NCBI RefSeq assembly: GCF_015477765.1
Contig: NZ_JADLQQ010000003.1
Span: 124,001 to 188,000, forward strand
Length of the DNA stretch: 64,000 bases
Reading direction: 5' to 3'
Origin: Nocardia transvalensis
Lineage (GTDB): Bacteria; Actinomycetota; Actinomycetes; Mycobacteriales; Mycobacteriaceae
Shown piece after piece: positions 9,174 to 16,631 of the stretch. A model generated the notes under the pieces. That model made no database searches. It was not told the origin of the DNA and saw nothing but the letters and a program-made list of their open reading frames with translations. How positions within the stretch are numbered: position 1 is the first letter of the stretch; every line of letters starts with the position of its first letter. Both the position numbers and the translations under genes were made by a program.

Positions 9174-11048
9174 TTAAATACCGTGCACCTCGGGTTTGCC
9201 GTCCTTGATCACGATGAAGCCGGTCTGGAAGTTCTGCTGGACTCCGCCGGGAACGGGGAACTCGTCGCTGATCGGGTAGCCGAGCTTGCCGTTCTCGAAG
9301 CCCTGCTGACCCCAGGCGTCCATGATCGGGCCGTTGCGGACCGCCCAGGCGCCCGACAGCGGACTCCAGTAGATATTGCCGCCCTCGAACGTCGAATACC
9401 GCCCGGCGTCGCGCAGCGGCTGCTCCTCGGTGAGGGGGAAGCCGAGCGGGCTGTTCTCGAAACCGAGCTGTGCGTACTTGCCCAGGATCATCCCCTGCAC
9501 CCGATGCGCGCCGGTCTTGGTGCTGAAGTACAGGGGCCCGTTCTCGAAGCCCTGCACCACACCGTCCCGGTTCGGCGTCTTCTGCTCCGGCGCGGTCGGA
9601 TACCCGGCGGGCCCGCGCTCGTAGCCCTGCCGGGCCCATTCAGCGAGGATCGCGCCCCGCACCACCTGGGCGCCGGTCTGCGGCGTCCAGTAGACCGAGC
9701 CGTCCTGGAAGGTCTGGTATCGGCCGCGCCCGTCCGGCAGCGGCCGTTCGTCGCCGGTCGGCATGCCCAGCGGTCCTGCCGGGCCCATGGCCCCCGCGTA
9801 GGTGCCGCCGATCATGCCGCCCACCGGATGCGCTCCGGTGCCCGGTGACCACACCACCCGCCCGCCGCGGAAGTCCTGTGCGGCGCCGTCGGTCACCTGG
9901 TACTCGCCGGTGACGCAGCCGCCCAGCCACGGATTCGCCTGTGCCGCAGCGGCGATCGCGCCGCCCACCGTGCACTCCGGCGCGGTCGGCTCGACCCCGA
10001 GCGCGGCCGCGGCCTGCGGCCAGGACTGACGCATCTCGAAATCCCAGTACGGCCAGGAGTGGGTGCCGGAGGGCCGGAAGTTCACGGTGACGGGGATCGC
10101 CAGCTTGTTCAGCTTGTTCACGAAGTTCTGGCTGGTCAGCCGGGCCAGGATTTCCAGCCCCATCCCGGCGTAGTTGGTGCTGATGCCGGGGATGTCGGAG
10201 GGCCTGTCGTAGGCGCCGGTGGTGCCGCTACCGGCCGAGACGTACAGGCTGACGCCCTTGAGCTTGTCGGCCAGCGCATACGGGTCGTGCGCCTCCCACT
10301 CCGGGCTCGTCGGCGGTCCCCACATGGCATTGGCGTCGAAACCGCCCGCATCGCGCATGGCGAACATGATGGCCTGCGGCATGCCCAGGCTCGTGGTGCT
10401 GAGCGCCCCCGAATACGAGGCCGCGAACCTCACCCAGCCCGGATTGCGCCCGGCCAGGAACATCGCGGCCGTCCCACCCATCGACAGCCCCTCCACGCCG
10501 CGCACCTCGGTGGCGCGCCACTGGTTCTGCAGCAGCGGGGGCAGTTCCTTGGTCAGGAAGGTCTCCCACTTGTAGTTCTTGCCGTTGTTCGGCTGCAGCC
10601 AGTCGGCATAGAAGCTGGACTGGCCGCCGATCGGCAGCACCACGGTGACGTTCTTGTCGGCGTAGAAGTCCACCGCGCCGGCGTCCTTGGTCCAGCCGCT
10701 CTCGTCGTCCTGGGCGCGCAGGCCGTCGAGCATGAACAGCAGCGGAAACCGGGCCTCGGGGCGGGTGTTCCAGTCGCGCGCCAGTAGCAACTGGACCTGC
10801 ACGGGCGAGCCCATACTCGGCGAATTCACCCACAGCGCGACGCGGCGGTCGGTCAGCCACACCACCTTCTGCACGGTGGCACCGACGGCCGCGGCCGGGG
10901 TGGCGACCGGCTGGGCGGCGGCGGGTGCGATGGTGGCAGATCCTGCGGCGAGCGGTAGCACGACGACCGCGGCCACCGCCGCCAGTCGCCCACGAGCCGT
11001 ACGAGCGCGGCGCGCTCTCCCCCATCTGACGGTTGCCTCACCTACCAC
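9174..11048 (-). CDS. Mycolyltransferase (antigen 85 family) with C-terminal LGFP repeats
   Basis: Transfers mycolic acid between trehalose and the arabinogalactan or trehalose monomycolate. This form has two parts. After a secretion signal (about 1-46) comes an esterase domain with Ser189 in GLSMGG, Glu299 and His330 in GTHSWPYW, plus the substrate loops LDGLRAQDD and PIGGQSSFYADW. From about residue 375 to the end are four full LGFP repeats of about 50 residues and part of a fifth (each ends in a variant of GFPLTEE). LGFP repeats are thought to bind the arabinogalactan wall, and the architecture resembles corynebacterial PS1/CmytA. I use the GTG at 11048, which yields a normal signal peptide; the ribosome site there is weak, so the start is uncertain. 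It is the last of five mycolyltransferase genes in a row. Confidence 0.93.
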   Translation of the reverse strand: MVGEATVRWGRARRARTARGRLAAVAAVVVLPLAAGSATIAPAAAQPVATPAAAVGATVQKVVWLTDRRVALWVNSPSMGSPVQVQLLLARDWNTRPEARFPLLFMLDGLRAQDDESGWTKDAGAVDFYADKNVTVVLPIGGQSSFYADWLQPNNGKNYKWETFLTKELPPLLQNQWRATEVRGVEGLSMGGTAAMFLAGRNPGWVRFAASYSGALSTTSLGMPQAIMFAMRDAGGFDANAMWGPPTSPEWEAHDPYALADKLKGVSLYVSAGSGTTGAYDRPSDIPGISTNYAGMGLEILARLTSQNFVNKLNKLAIPVTVNFRPSGTHSWPYWDFEMRQSWPQAAAALGVEPTAPECTVGGAIAAAAQANPWLGGCVTGEYQVTDGAAQDFRGGRVVWSPGTGAHPVGGMIGGTYAGAMGPAGPLGMPTGDERPLPDGRGRYQTFQDGSVYWTPQTGAQVVRGAILAEWARQGYERGPAGYPTAPEQKTPNRDGVVQGFENGPLYFSTKTGAHRVQGMILGKYAQLGFENSPLGFPLTEEQPLRDAGRYSTFEGGNIYWSPLSGAWAVRNGPIMDAWGQQGFENGKLGYPISDEFPVPGGVQQNFQTGFIVIKDGKPEVHGI

Positions 11049-11158
11049 AGAAGTTTTCTACCGCGCTGCGGGGCATAAGCCGGGGAGGACGCGCGGACAG
11101 CAAACGACCTGTCTCACAGCAAAAGTGACGAGTACCCCCGAATCGGGCGCCTGAAACA

Positions 11159-11192
11159 CCCGACGCCGTGCAGAGTGCTGCACGGCGTCGGG
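11159..11192 (-). terminator. Strong hairpin terminator after a mycolyltransferase gene
   Basis: A perfect 15-bp GC-rich stem (arms 11159-11173 and 11178-11192, loop AGTG) lies 16 bp past the stop codon at 11208. On the minus strand it is followed by TGTTTCA, a weak T-run. It should end transcripts of the mycolyltransferase gene at 11208-12245 before the LGFP-type gene. Confidence 0.7.
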
Positions 11193-11207
11193 CAATGTGC
11201 TCGAGAA

Positions 11208-12245
11208 CTACCCGGCGTTCAGCGCCGCCAGGATGCCCGGGCGGGCCTTACCGAGCTCTTCCTCCCAGTACTTCCAGGAGTGTGTGCCGTTGATCGGGAA
11301 GTCGTACTGGGCCGGGATGCCCAGCGAGGACAGCCGCGCCTGGAACGACTTGGTGCTGATGAACGAGATCGCCTCGATACCCATCGCGTTGGCGGTGTTG
11401 AACACGCCGACCGCGGAGTTCGGGTGGTCGTGCGGGCCCGGGATGCCGTTGGCCGAGGAGATGAACATCGGCAGGCCGCGCAGCTGGGGCGCGAACACCA
11501 TCGGATCCGACCGCAGCCACTGCGGGCTCCACGGCGCGGCCATCGAGTCCACGTTGAACCGACCCGCGTCGAGCATCATCACGCGGATGGCCTCACGCAT
11601 GCCCGGGGCGTTCCAGTTCATCGGGCCGGAGAACGAGGCCGCGTACTTGAACTGGTCGCGGTGGAAGGCGGCCAGCCGCAGGGCGGCCGGGCCGCTCATG
11701 GACAGGCCCGCCACGCCGTAGTTGTTGCGCGCGACGCCGTAGTTGGCGAGGAAGTCCGGCAGCTCCTTGGTCAGGAAGGTCTCCCACTTGTAGGTGAACT
11801 TCTGACCGTTGGTGTTGCTCGGGGCCTGCCAGTCCGCATACCAGCTGGACTGACCGCCGACCGGCATCACGAGGGTGACGTTGTCATTGGCGAACATGCC
11901 CTGCGCGTTGGTCTCGAACGACCAGGCGTTGCGGTCATCGCGCGCCCGCAGGCCGTCGAGCAGGATCAGCGCCGCATTACCTCCGCCCCGGGCCCACTGC
12001 ACCTGAACCTTCACCGGACCCATGGAGGACGGGACCATCAGCTCCTCGTAACCGCCCGCTGGGGTGTGGTGCACCGGAGCACTGAGGGGGGACGCCAGCG
12101 CGACCGTCGGGGTCGCCACACCCGCCGCGATCGGGAGGGCCAGTGCGGCTGCGCTCACAGCGAGAAGGCGTGTGCGCCAACCGAGCTTTGCATTTCGCCG
12201 TCCTGACTGGATTCCCTCCGGCGCGGCGGACCTGCCGAAACGCAT
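11208..12245 (-). CDS. Mycolyltransferase, antigen 85 family
   Basis: A 345-residue secreted mycolyltransferase. A twin-basic leader and signal region (about 1-55) precede a single catalytic domain with Ser182 in GLSMSG, Glu291 and His322 in GTHSWKYW. The loops LDGLRARDD and PVGGQSSWYADW are close to the mycobacterial antigen 85 pattern; of the five paralogues here this one and the LGFP form look most like Ag85. I start it at the ATG at 12245, preceded by AGAAAGAGAG, instead of the in-frame start 90 bp upstream. It has its own hairpin terminator downstream and a 403-bp gap upstream, so it is probably a separate transcription unit. Confidence 0.93.
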   Translation of the reverse strand: MRFGRSAAPEGIQSGRRNAKLGWRTRLLAVSAAALALPIAAGVATPTVALASPLSAPVHHTPAGGYEELMVPSSMGPVKVQVQWARGGGNAALILLDGLRARDDRNAWSFETNAQGMFANDNVTLVMPVGGQSSWYADWQAPSNTNGQKFTYKWETFLTKELPDFLANYGVARNNYGVAGLSMSGPAALRLAAFHRDQFKYAASFSGPMNWNAPGMREAIRVMMLDAGRFNVDSMAAPWSPQWLRSDPMVFAPQLRGLPMFISSANGIPGPHDHPNSAVGVFNTANAMGIEAISFISTKSFQARLSSLGIPAQYDFPINGTHSWKYWEEELGKARPGILAALNAG

Positions 12246-12540
12246 TGATACTGCTCTCTTTCTGCTGCTGTAGTCTGCTGTTGTAGCCATGCCGCGCGAC
12301 GGTGTGTCGCCGTCACCGGCACGATCAGCACTCACTCCGGACCCCGACTTCCGAGGTGAGTGGCTGCGCGTCTACGAACTGGTCACACTTGCGCTCGCTG
12401 GACGATATGCGACCGCCCTTTCGTTAGCAAGATGGGACGAACCATGTGACCGAAATCCGCCCGTGCAGCTTTCGTAATCGTGCGGTGACCCTATCGCGTC
12501 CGGCCGGTGATGTCGCGCGAACCCGAAATCTCTTCCGAGA

Positions 12541-12558
12541 TCCCGGCTTTCGCCGGGA
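12541..12558 (-). terminator. Short hairpin, CCCGGC-TTTC-GCCGGG type
   Basis: Arms TCCCGGC and GCCGGGA with a TTTC loop, 90 bp past the stop at 12649. The same element with an ATTC loop occurs at 49553-49570, also after a stop codon. It has no T-run, so termination is inferred from position and recurrence. Confidence 0.45.
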
Positions 12559-12570
12559 ACAGGAAGAACG

Positions 12571-12632
12571 CCCGGATGCCCGGAAGGGAACGGGAAGAAC
12601 GCCCGGATGCCCGGAAGGGAACGGGAAGAACG
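12571..12632. repeat. 31-bp tandem duplication
   Basis: Two identical 31-bp copies, 12571-12601 and 12602-12632, beginning CCCGGATGCCCGGAAGGG. A partial third copy stands on each side (GAACaGGAAGAACG at 12557-12570 and CCCGGgATG at 12633). It sits within 80 bp of the stop codon at 12649. No coding role is visible. Confidence 0.85.
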
Positions 12633-12648
12633 CCCGGGATGTGGCTGT

Positions 12649-13761
12649 CTAGCCGAGATTCGCGCTCAGATCGGGCAGCATCTTGTGGACCTGGTCGATC
12701 CAGTAACGCCAGAAGTGAACGCCTATCGGCGTGTAATCGAACGTCGCGTTACCACCGCCGAGACTGTTCCAGCGGGCCTGGAATGCCCGGGTATTGCCCA
12801 GCGCGATCGACTCCAGCACCGCGGCATTGGTCAGGTGATACGCGTCGACGGGACCGCGCAGCGGATCGCGCGGGCCGGGTATGCCGTTGCCGGAGGAGAT
12901 CCACAGCCGCGTGCCGTGCTCGTGCAACAGCTTGGCGGCGAGGGTCGGATCGTGGCGCTGCCAGCGCGGATCCCCCGGCAGACCCCACATGGAGTCGATG
13001 TTGTAGCCGCCGGCATCCATCATCGCCGCCCGCAACGCCTCCGGCATCCCGGGGGCGGTCGGATTCAGATATCCCGAATAGGATGCGGCATAACGGAATT
13101 GATCGGGATGATAAGCCGCCAGGGTGAGGGCGGCCCCGCCGCCCATGGACAATCCGAATACCCCGTTGCCATTCGGATTGAAGCCGAGCCGATCGCGCAG
13201 CGCATTGCGCAGATCCCGGGTCAGGAATGTCTCCCATTCGTAGCGGTAGCTCTTACCCGGACCGCCCGACAGCGCCTGCGTCCCACCCGATCCTGAGGCC
13301 AGACCGACTGGCGAGCCTATCGGTGGCAACCCCAGGAACGAGCTGGGCGAGACCCAGTCGGAGTAGAAGCTGGACTGGCCGCCGATCGGCATGACCACAT
13401 TGATGTTCCACTGGGTCAGCGTGCGCGAGATGTCGGTGTCGATCTCCCAGCCGGACAGGTCGTTGCGGGCGCGCAGCCCGTCCAGCGCGTACACAACACG
13501 CTGGGTATTGCCGTCGGCGGCGCGGAAGACCCGGGTTTTGACCGGACCCATGCCCGAGTCGACCCAGAAGTCGAAACCCGCCGGATCGTACGACGCGGCG
13601 GCCGGACCGGCCGCACCGACGGTGGCCGTCAGCGGCACCGAGAGGGCCACCGCCAGTCCGGCAATCGTGCGGCGCAACCGGCCCACGGGGCCGCCACCGG
13701 CGCCGCTCCGGCACCTACTGCCTTGCCTAGCAACCTTCTCGCACACCACATCCGACCGCAT
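12649..13761 (-). CDS. Mycolyltransferase, antigen 85 family (GSG-loop subgroup)
   Basis: A 370-residue mycolyltransferase with a signal region (about 30-57), then YDPAGFDFWVDS, LDGLRARND and PIGGQSSFYSDW. The triad is Ser205 (GLSMGG), Glu317 and His349 (GVHFWRYW). Together with the next two genes it forms a subgroup carrying an extra Gly/Ser-rich loop of about 20 residues (here 148-168) between the GGQSS loop and the YRYEWETFL helix, and ending in LSAN(L/I)G. The ATG at 13761 follows GAAAGG at good spacing; a TTG 24 bp upstream is less likely. Its 188-bp leader contains mutually exclusive hairpins (13821-13866). Confidence 0.93.
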   Translation of the reverse strand: MRSDVVCEKVARQGSRCRSGAGGGPVGRLRRTIAGLAVALSVPLTATVGAAGPAAASYDPAGFDFWVDSGMGPVKTRVFRAADGNTQRVVYALDGLRARNDLSGWEIDTDISRTLTQWNINVVMPIGGQSSFYSDWVSPSSFLGLPPIGSPVGLASGSGGTQALSGGPGKSYRYEWETFLTRDLRNALRDRLGFNPNGNGVFGLSMGGGAALTLAAYHPDQFRYAASYSGYLNPTAPGMPEALRAAMMDAGGYNIDSMWGLPGDPRWQRHDPTLAAKLLHEHGTRLWISSGNGIPGPRDPLRGPVDAYHLTNAAVLESIALGNTRAFQARWNSLGGGNATFDYTPIGVHFWRYWIDQVHKMLPDLSANLG

Positions 13762-13820
13762 CGACTCGACCTTTCGCCTGTGCAATCACCGTTGACCGCA
13801 TTACGAGCGCCCGCCGATCG

Positions 13821-13866
13821 GCACTCGGATGCCGAACGCCCGCGCGTCCGAGTGCGCGTTCGGCAT
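13821..13866 (-). promoter_or_regulatory. Overlapping alternative hairpins in a mycolyltransferase leader
   Basis: Two helices compete for the same strand: a 9-bp helix (13821-13829 with 13847-13855) and an 11-bp helix (13829-13839 with 13856-13866). Their arms interleave with no linker bases, so only one can form at a time. They lie 60 bp before the start codon at 13761. This is the layout of an attenuator or riboswitch expression platform; no ligand domain is recognised. Confidence 0.4.
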
Positions 13867-13870
13867 TATT

Positions 13871-13891
13871 TCCGCCTCTTCTATAGGCGGA
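13871..13891 (-). terminator. Hairpin after a mycolyltransferase gene
   Basis: A 7-bp perfect stem (TCCGCCT and AGGCGGA) with a 7-base loop, 58 bp past the stop at 13950. No T-run follows on the minus strand, so function as a terminator or processing site is uncertain. Confidence 0.4.
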
Positions 13892-13949
13892 CAGACGAAA
13901 TGAAACCCACGGGAAAACACCCGCGAGACCGAATCGTGATAGAACGCGG

Positions 13950-15020
13950 TCAGCCGATATTGGCCGACATGTCCGGAATCATCCGATATGCCTCGGCCTG
14001 CCAGTTGAACCAGTCGTGCACACCGACGGCAGGGAATGAATACACCGCATTCTGCGCGCCCAGGGTCATCATGCGCACCTGGAAGGCACGGGTATTGGCC
14101 AGCGCCAAGGCCTCCAGGGGCGCGCCGCGAATGATGTGATCGGCGGCGGCCAACGGTGGCAGCCCCAGATCCTCCGGTGCGGGGACGCCGCTGCCGGCGG
14201 CTATCCACAGCCGCGTGTTGTTCGCGATCAGCCGGGGCGCGAAGACGAACGGGTCCATCCGCAACCACTGCGGGCCCCAGGGCGGCGCCATCGAATCGAC
14301 GTTGTAGCCGCCCGCGTCGACCATGGCCGCGCGGATGGCCTCGCGCATACCGGGTGCGGAGATGTTGAGGTAACCGGAGAACGATCCGGCGAAGCTGAAC
14401 TGGTCCGGGTGGTAGGCCGCCAGCGTCAGCGCCGCGCTGCCGCCCATGGACAGGCCGAACACCCCGTTGCGATCGACGCGAAAGCCCAGCCGGTCGCGCA
14501 GGGCGTCGCGCAGCTGGACGGTCAGGAAGGTTTCCCAGTCGTAGCGGTAGCTCTTGCCCGGCCCGCCCAGGAATGTCTCCGTCGCCCCGGAACCGGAGAC
14601 CGAGCCGAAGCCGGTCGGTCCGATGCCGAAGTACGAGCTCGGCGCGTTCCAGTCGGCGTAGAAGCTGGACTCACCCCCGATCGGCATCACCGCATTGATA
14701 TTCCAGCTGGCCAGCACCTCGGCGACATTGGTCTCGTGCTCCCAGCCACTGATGTCCTCGGTGGCCCGCATACCGTCGAGCACATAGGCGACGCGGTCGG
14801 TGTTGCCGTCGGCGGCGCGCAGGATGCGGGTCTTGATCGGGCCCATGACCGGGGAGTCGACCCAGAAGTCGAAGGCGGCGGGGTTGAAGGCGGCATGTGC
14901 CGGTGCGCCGCCGAGAACCGAGACCGTCAGGGGCAGCGTCAGCGTTATCGCCACCACCAGCATCGCTCGTCGTAGCCACGAGTCCTCGGTGGGACCCTCC
15001 TTACCGCGCGCACCTCGCAT
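13950..15020 (-). CDS. Mycolyltransferase, antigen 85 family (GSG-loop subgroup)
   Basis: A 356-residue secreted mycolyltransferase. Signal peptide about 15-43 (APAHA cleavage context), mature start AFNPAAFDFWVDS. The triad is Ser191 (GLSMGG), Glu303 and His335 (GVHDWFNW). The Gly/Ser loop lies around 133-153. Unlike its four paralogues, the conserved GGQSS motif reads GGESS (Glu117), a charge change next to the active-site loop; this could alter activity or acceptor choice. The ATG at 15020 follows GAAAGGTCG, the same leader sequence as the gene at 13761, which points to recent duplication. Terminator-like hairpins lie on both sides of the gene. Confidence 0.92.
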   Translation of the reverse strand: MRGARGKEGPTEDSWLRRAMLVVAITLTLPLTVSVLGGAPAHAAFNPAAFDFWVDSPVMGPIKTRILRAADGNTDRVAYVLDGMRATEDISGWEHETNVAEVLASWNINAVMPIGGESSFYADWNAPSSYFGIGPTGFGSVSGSGATETFLGGPGKSYRYDWETFLTVQLRDALRDRLGFRVDRNGVFGLSMGGSAALTLAAYHPDQFSFAGSFSGYLNISAPGMREAIRAAMVDAGGYNVDSMAPPWGPQWLRMDPFVFAPRLIANNTRLWIAAGSGVPAPEDLGLPPLAAADHIIRGAPLEALALANTRAFQVRMMTLGAQNAVYSFPAVGVHDWFNWQAEAYRMIPDMSANIG

Positions 15021-15231
15021 CGATTCGACCTTTCGCCCGGCGACCGGCGCGCATACCGCTCATTGCACGGTCGGCCGCTCGATCCGGATACCCAGATGAA
15101 GTTCTGCCACTCCGTGGTACTGCAGCTTCTCGCTCGACACGAGTATTACGGATGTCCGGTTGGTTCGCGGCAAGGCAGACCGGAATAAAACCGAAAAGTG
15201 ATCTAGGACATTGGCAATCCGGCAGCGAAAA

Positions 15232-15268
15232 GCCCGTGACGGCGGCCCTGGGGGCCGCCGTCACGGGC
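15232..15268 (-). terminator. Intrinsic terminator with 17-bp perfect stem
   Basis: Arms 15232-15248 and 15252-15268 pair perfectly, with a TGG loop. On the minus strand the stem is followed by TTTTCGC, the T-run expected of an intrinsic terminator. It stands about 105 bp past the stop codon of the mycolyltransferase gene at 15374. One arm is part of the neighbouring 34-bp repeat, so arms have been copied two further times. Confidence 0.8.
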
Positions 15269-15350
15269 ATGAGAAGTGGGGGCCCCGGCCGCCGTCACGG
15301 GCATGAGAAGTGGGGGCCCCGGCCGCCGTCACGGGCATGAGAAGCGGGGG
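15254..15350. repeat. 34-bp tandem repeat, almost three copies
   Basis: Copies start at 15254, 15288 and 15322; the first two are identical and the third is cut short with one T-to-C change. Each contains GCCGCCGTCACGGGC, one arm of the terminator at 15232-15268, followed by ATGAGAAGTGGGGG. Confidence 0.9.
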
Positions 15351-15373
15351 GACAGAGCCTGGGGCTGCCCTGG

Positions 15374-16444
15374 TCAGCCGATGTTGGCGGACAGGTCGGG
15401 GAGCATGCGGTAGAGCTCGCTCTCCCAGTAGCGCCAGTTGTGGACGCCTACGTTGGGGAAGTCGTAGGTGACGTTGTTGGCGCCGAGGGACATCATGCGG
15501 ACCTGGAAGGCGCGGGTGTTGATCATCGCCAGGGTTTCCAGGCCCATCGCGTTGAGGGTGTTGAAGTTCGGGCCGTCGACCGGGCCGGGCAGGCCGCTGC
15601 CGGAGGAGATCCACAACCGGGTGTTGTTGGCCTTGAGCCGCGGCGCGAAGACGAACGGGTCCATCCGCAACCACTGCGGGCCCCACGGCGGAGCCATCGA
15701 GTCGATGTTGTACCCACCGGCATCAATCATCGCGACGCGCAGCGCCTCACGCATACCCGGCGCGGACACGTTCAGGTAGCCCGAGTAGGAACCGGCGTAG
15801 CTGAACTGGTCCGGGTGGTAGGCGGCCAGCGTCAGCGCGGCGCTGCCGCCCATGGACAGGCCGAACACGCCGTTGCGGGTCGGGTTGAAGCCCAGCCGGT
15901 CGCGCAGCGCGTTGCGCAGGTCGCGGGTCAGGAAGGTTTCCCAGTCGTAGCGGTAGCTCTTACCCGGGCCGGCGGCCAGCACCATGGTCGCGCCCGAGCC
16001 CGAGGCGGATCCCGACGACGAGCCGGAGATCGGCGGCAGGCCGAAGAAGGAGCTCGGCGCATTCCAGTCGGCGTAGAAGCTGGACTGCCCGCCGATCGGC
16101 ATCACCACATTGATATTGGCCTTGGTGAGCGCATCGGCGATGTTGGTGTCGTGCTCCCAGCCGCTGATGTCCTGGGTGGCGCGCATGCCGTCGAGGGCGT
16201 AGACGACCCGGCTGGTGTTGCCGTCGGCGGCGCGGAAGATCCGCGACTTGATCGGGCCCATGACGGGCGAATCGACCCAGAAGTCCATGCCACTGGGATT
16301 GAATGCGGCCGAGGCGGTCCCGGCCCCGACCGCTGTCGCGCCGAACGGCACCAGCGTCGCCAGCGCCACGCCGAGCACCGACCGCTTGAGCCAGCCGGCC
16401 CGGCGATGTCTTCTCTGCGCCCCTCGCACAGTCACGCCTCGCAT
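15374..16444 (-). CDS. Mycolyltransferase, antigen 85 family (GSG-loop subgroup)
   Basis: A 356-residue secreted mycolyltransferase; signal region about 18-47, mature start AFNPSGMDFWVDS. The triad is Ser197 (GLSMGG), Glu303 and His335 (GVHNWRYW), with LDGMRATQD and PIGGQSSFYADW loops and a Ser/Gly loop (SGSSSGSASGSGA) at 140-152. It is most similar to the gene at 13950-15020, sharing long identical stretches around the serine and the APPWGPQWLRMDPFVFAPR segment. I start at the ATG at 16444, after AAAGGAAAGG, rather than at an in-frame ATG 81 bp upstream with no site. It is the first of the five mycolyltransferase genes in the direction of transcription, 187 bp after aftB. Confidence 0.93.
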   Translation of the reverse strand: MRGVTVRGAQRRHRRAGWLKRSVLGVALATLVPFGATAVGAGTASAAFNPSGMDFWVDSPVMGPIKSRIFRAADGNTSRVVYALDGMRATQDISGWEHDTNIADALTKANINVVMPIGGQSSFYADWNAPSSFFGLPPISGSSSGSASGSGATMVLAAGPGKSYRYDWETFLTRDLRNALRDRLGFNPTRNGVFGLSMGGSAALTLAAYHPDQFSYAGSYSGYLNVSAPGMREALRVAMIDAGGYNIDSMAPPWGPQWLRMDPFVFAPRLKANNTRLWISSGSGLPGPVDGPNFNTLNAMGLETLAMINTRAFQVRMMSLGANNVTYDFPNVGVHNWRYWESELYRMLPDLSANIG

Positions 16445-16631
16445 ATTCTGTTCGGCCTTTCCTTTGTGCGGCCGGGCTCGGCCGCTTCTTGCGGGTGATC
16501 GCCACAACGCATGGCCACAACGCATGACGGCATGCGCCCCCGACGGACGTACTCATGGGAGCTTATCGCGTCGGCGATGGCCCAGCGTTACCGAATCGAG
16601 ACAAAGTGGCGAAGAACGCAAGAGCACAGCA

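Larger units (their letters stand above)
12246..12648. other. Intergenic region between two mycolyltransferase genes
   Basis: No gene is seen in these 403 bases. The left part must hold the promoter of the minus-strand gene starting at 12245. The right part holds a hairpin (12541-12558) and a 31-bp tandem duplication (12571-12632) just past the stop of the upstream gene. Short frames across it have no ribosome sites. Confidence 0.7.
15021..15373. other. Intergenic region with terminator and tandem repeats
   Basis: No gene is seen in these 353 bases. Going left from the stop at 15374 they hold a 34-bp tandem repeat (15254-15350), a long perfect hairpin with a T-run (15232-15268) and then, presumably, the promoter of the minus-strand gene starting at 15020. 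Confidence 0.7.

Noticed and set aside
13821..13866. H-type RNA pseudoknot
   Set aside because: The arms interleave as in a pseudoknot, but both crossing loops would be zero bases, too short to span the helices; the two hairpins are better read as alternatives.
15254..15350. CRISPR array
   Set aside because: The 34-bp copies abut with no spacers and no cas gene is nearby; it is a simple tandem repeat.
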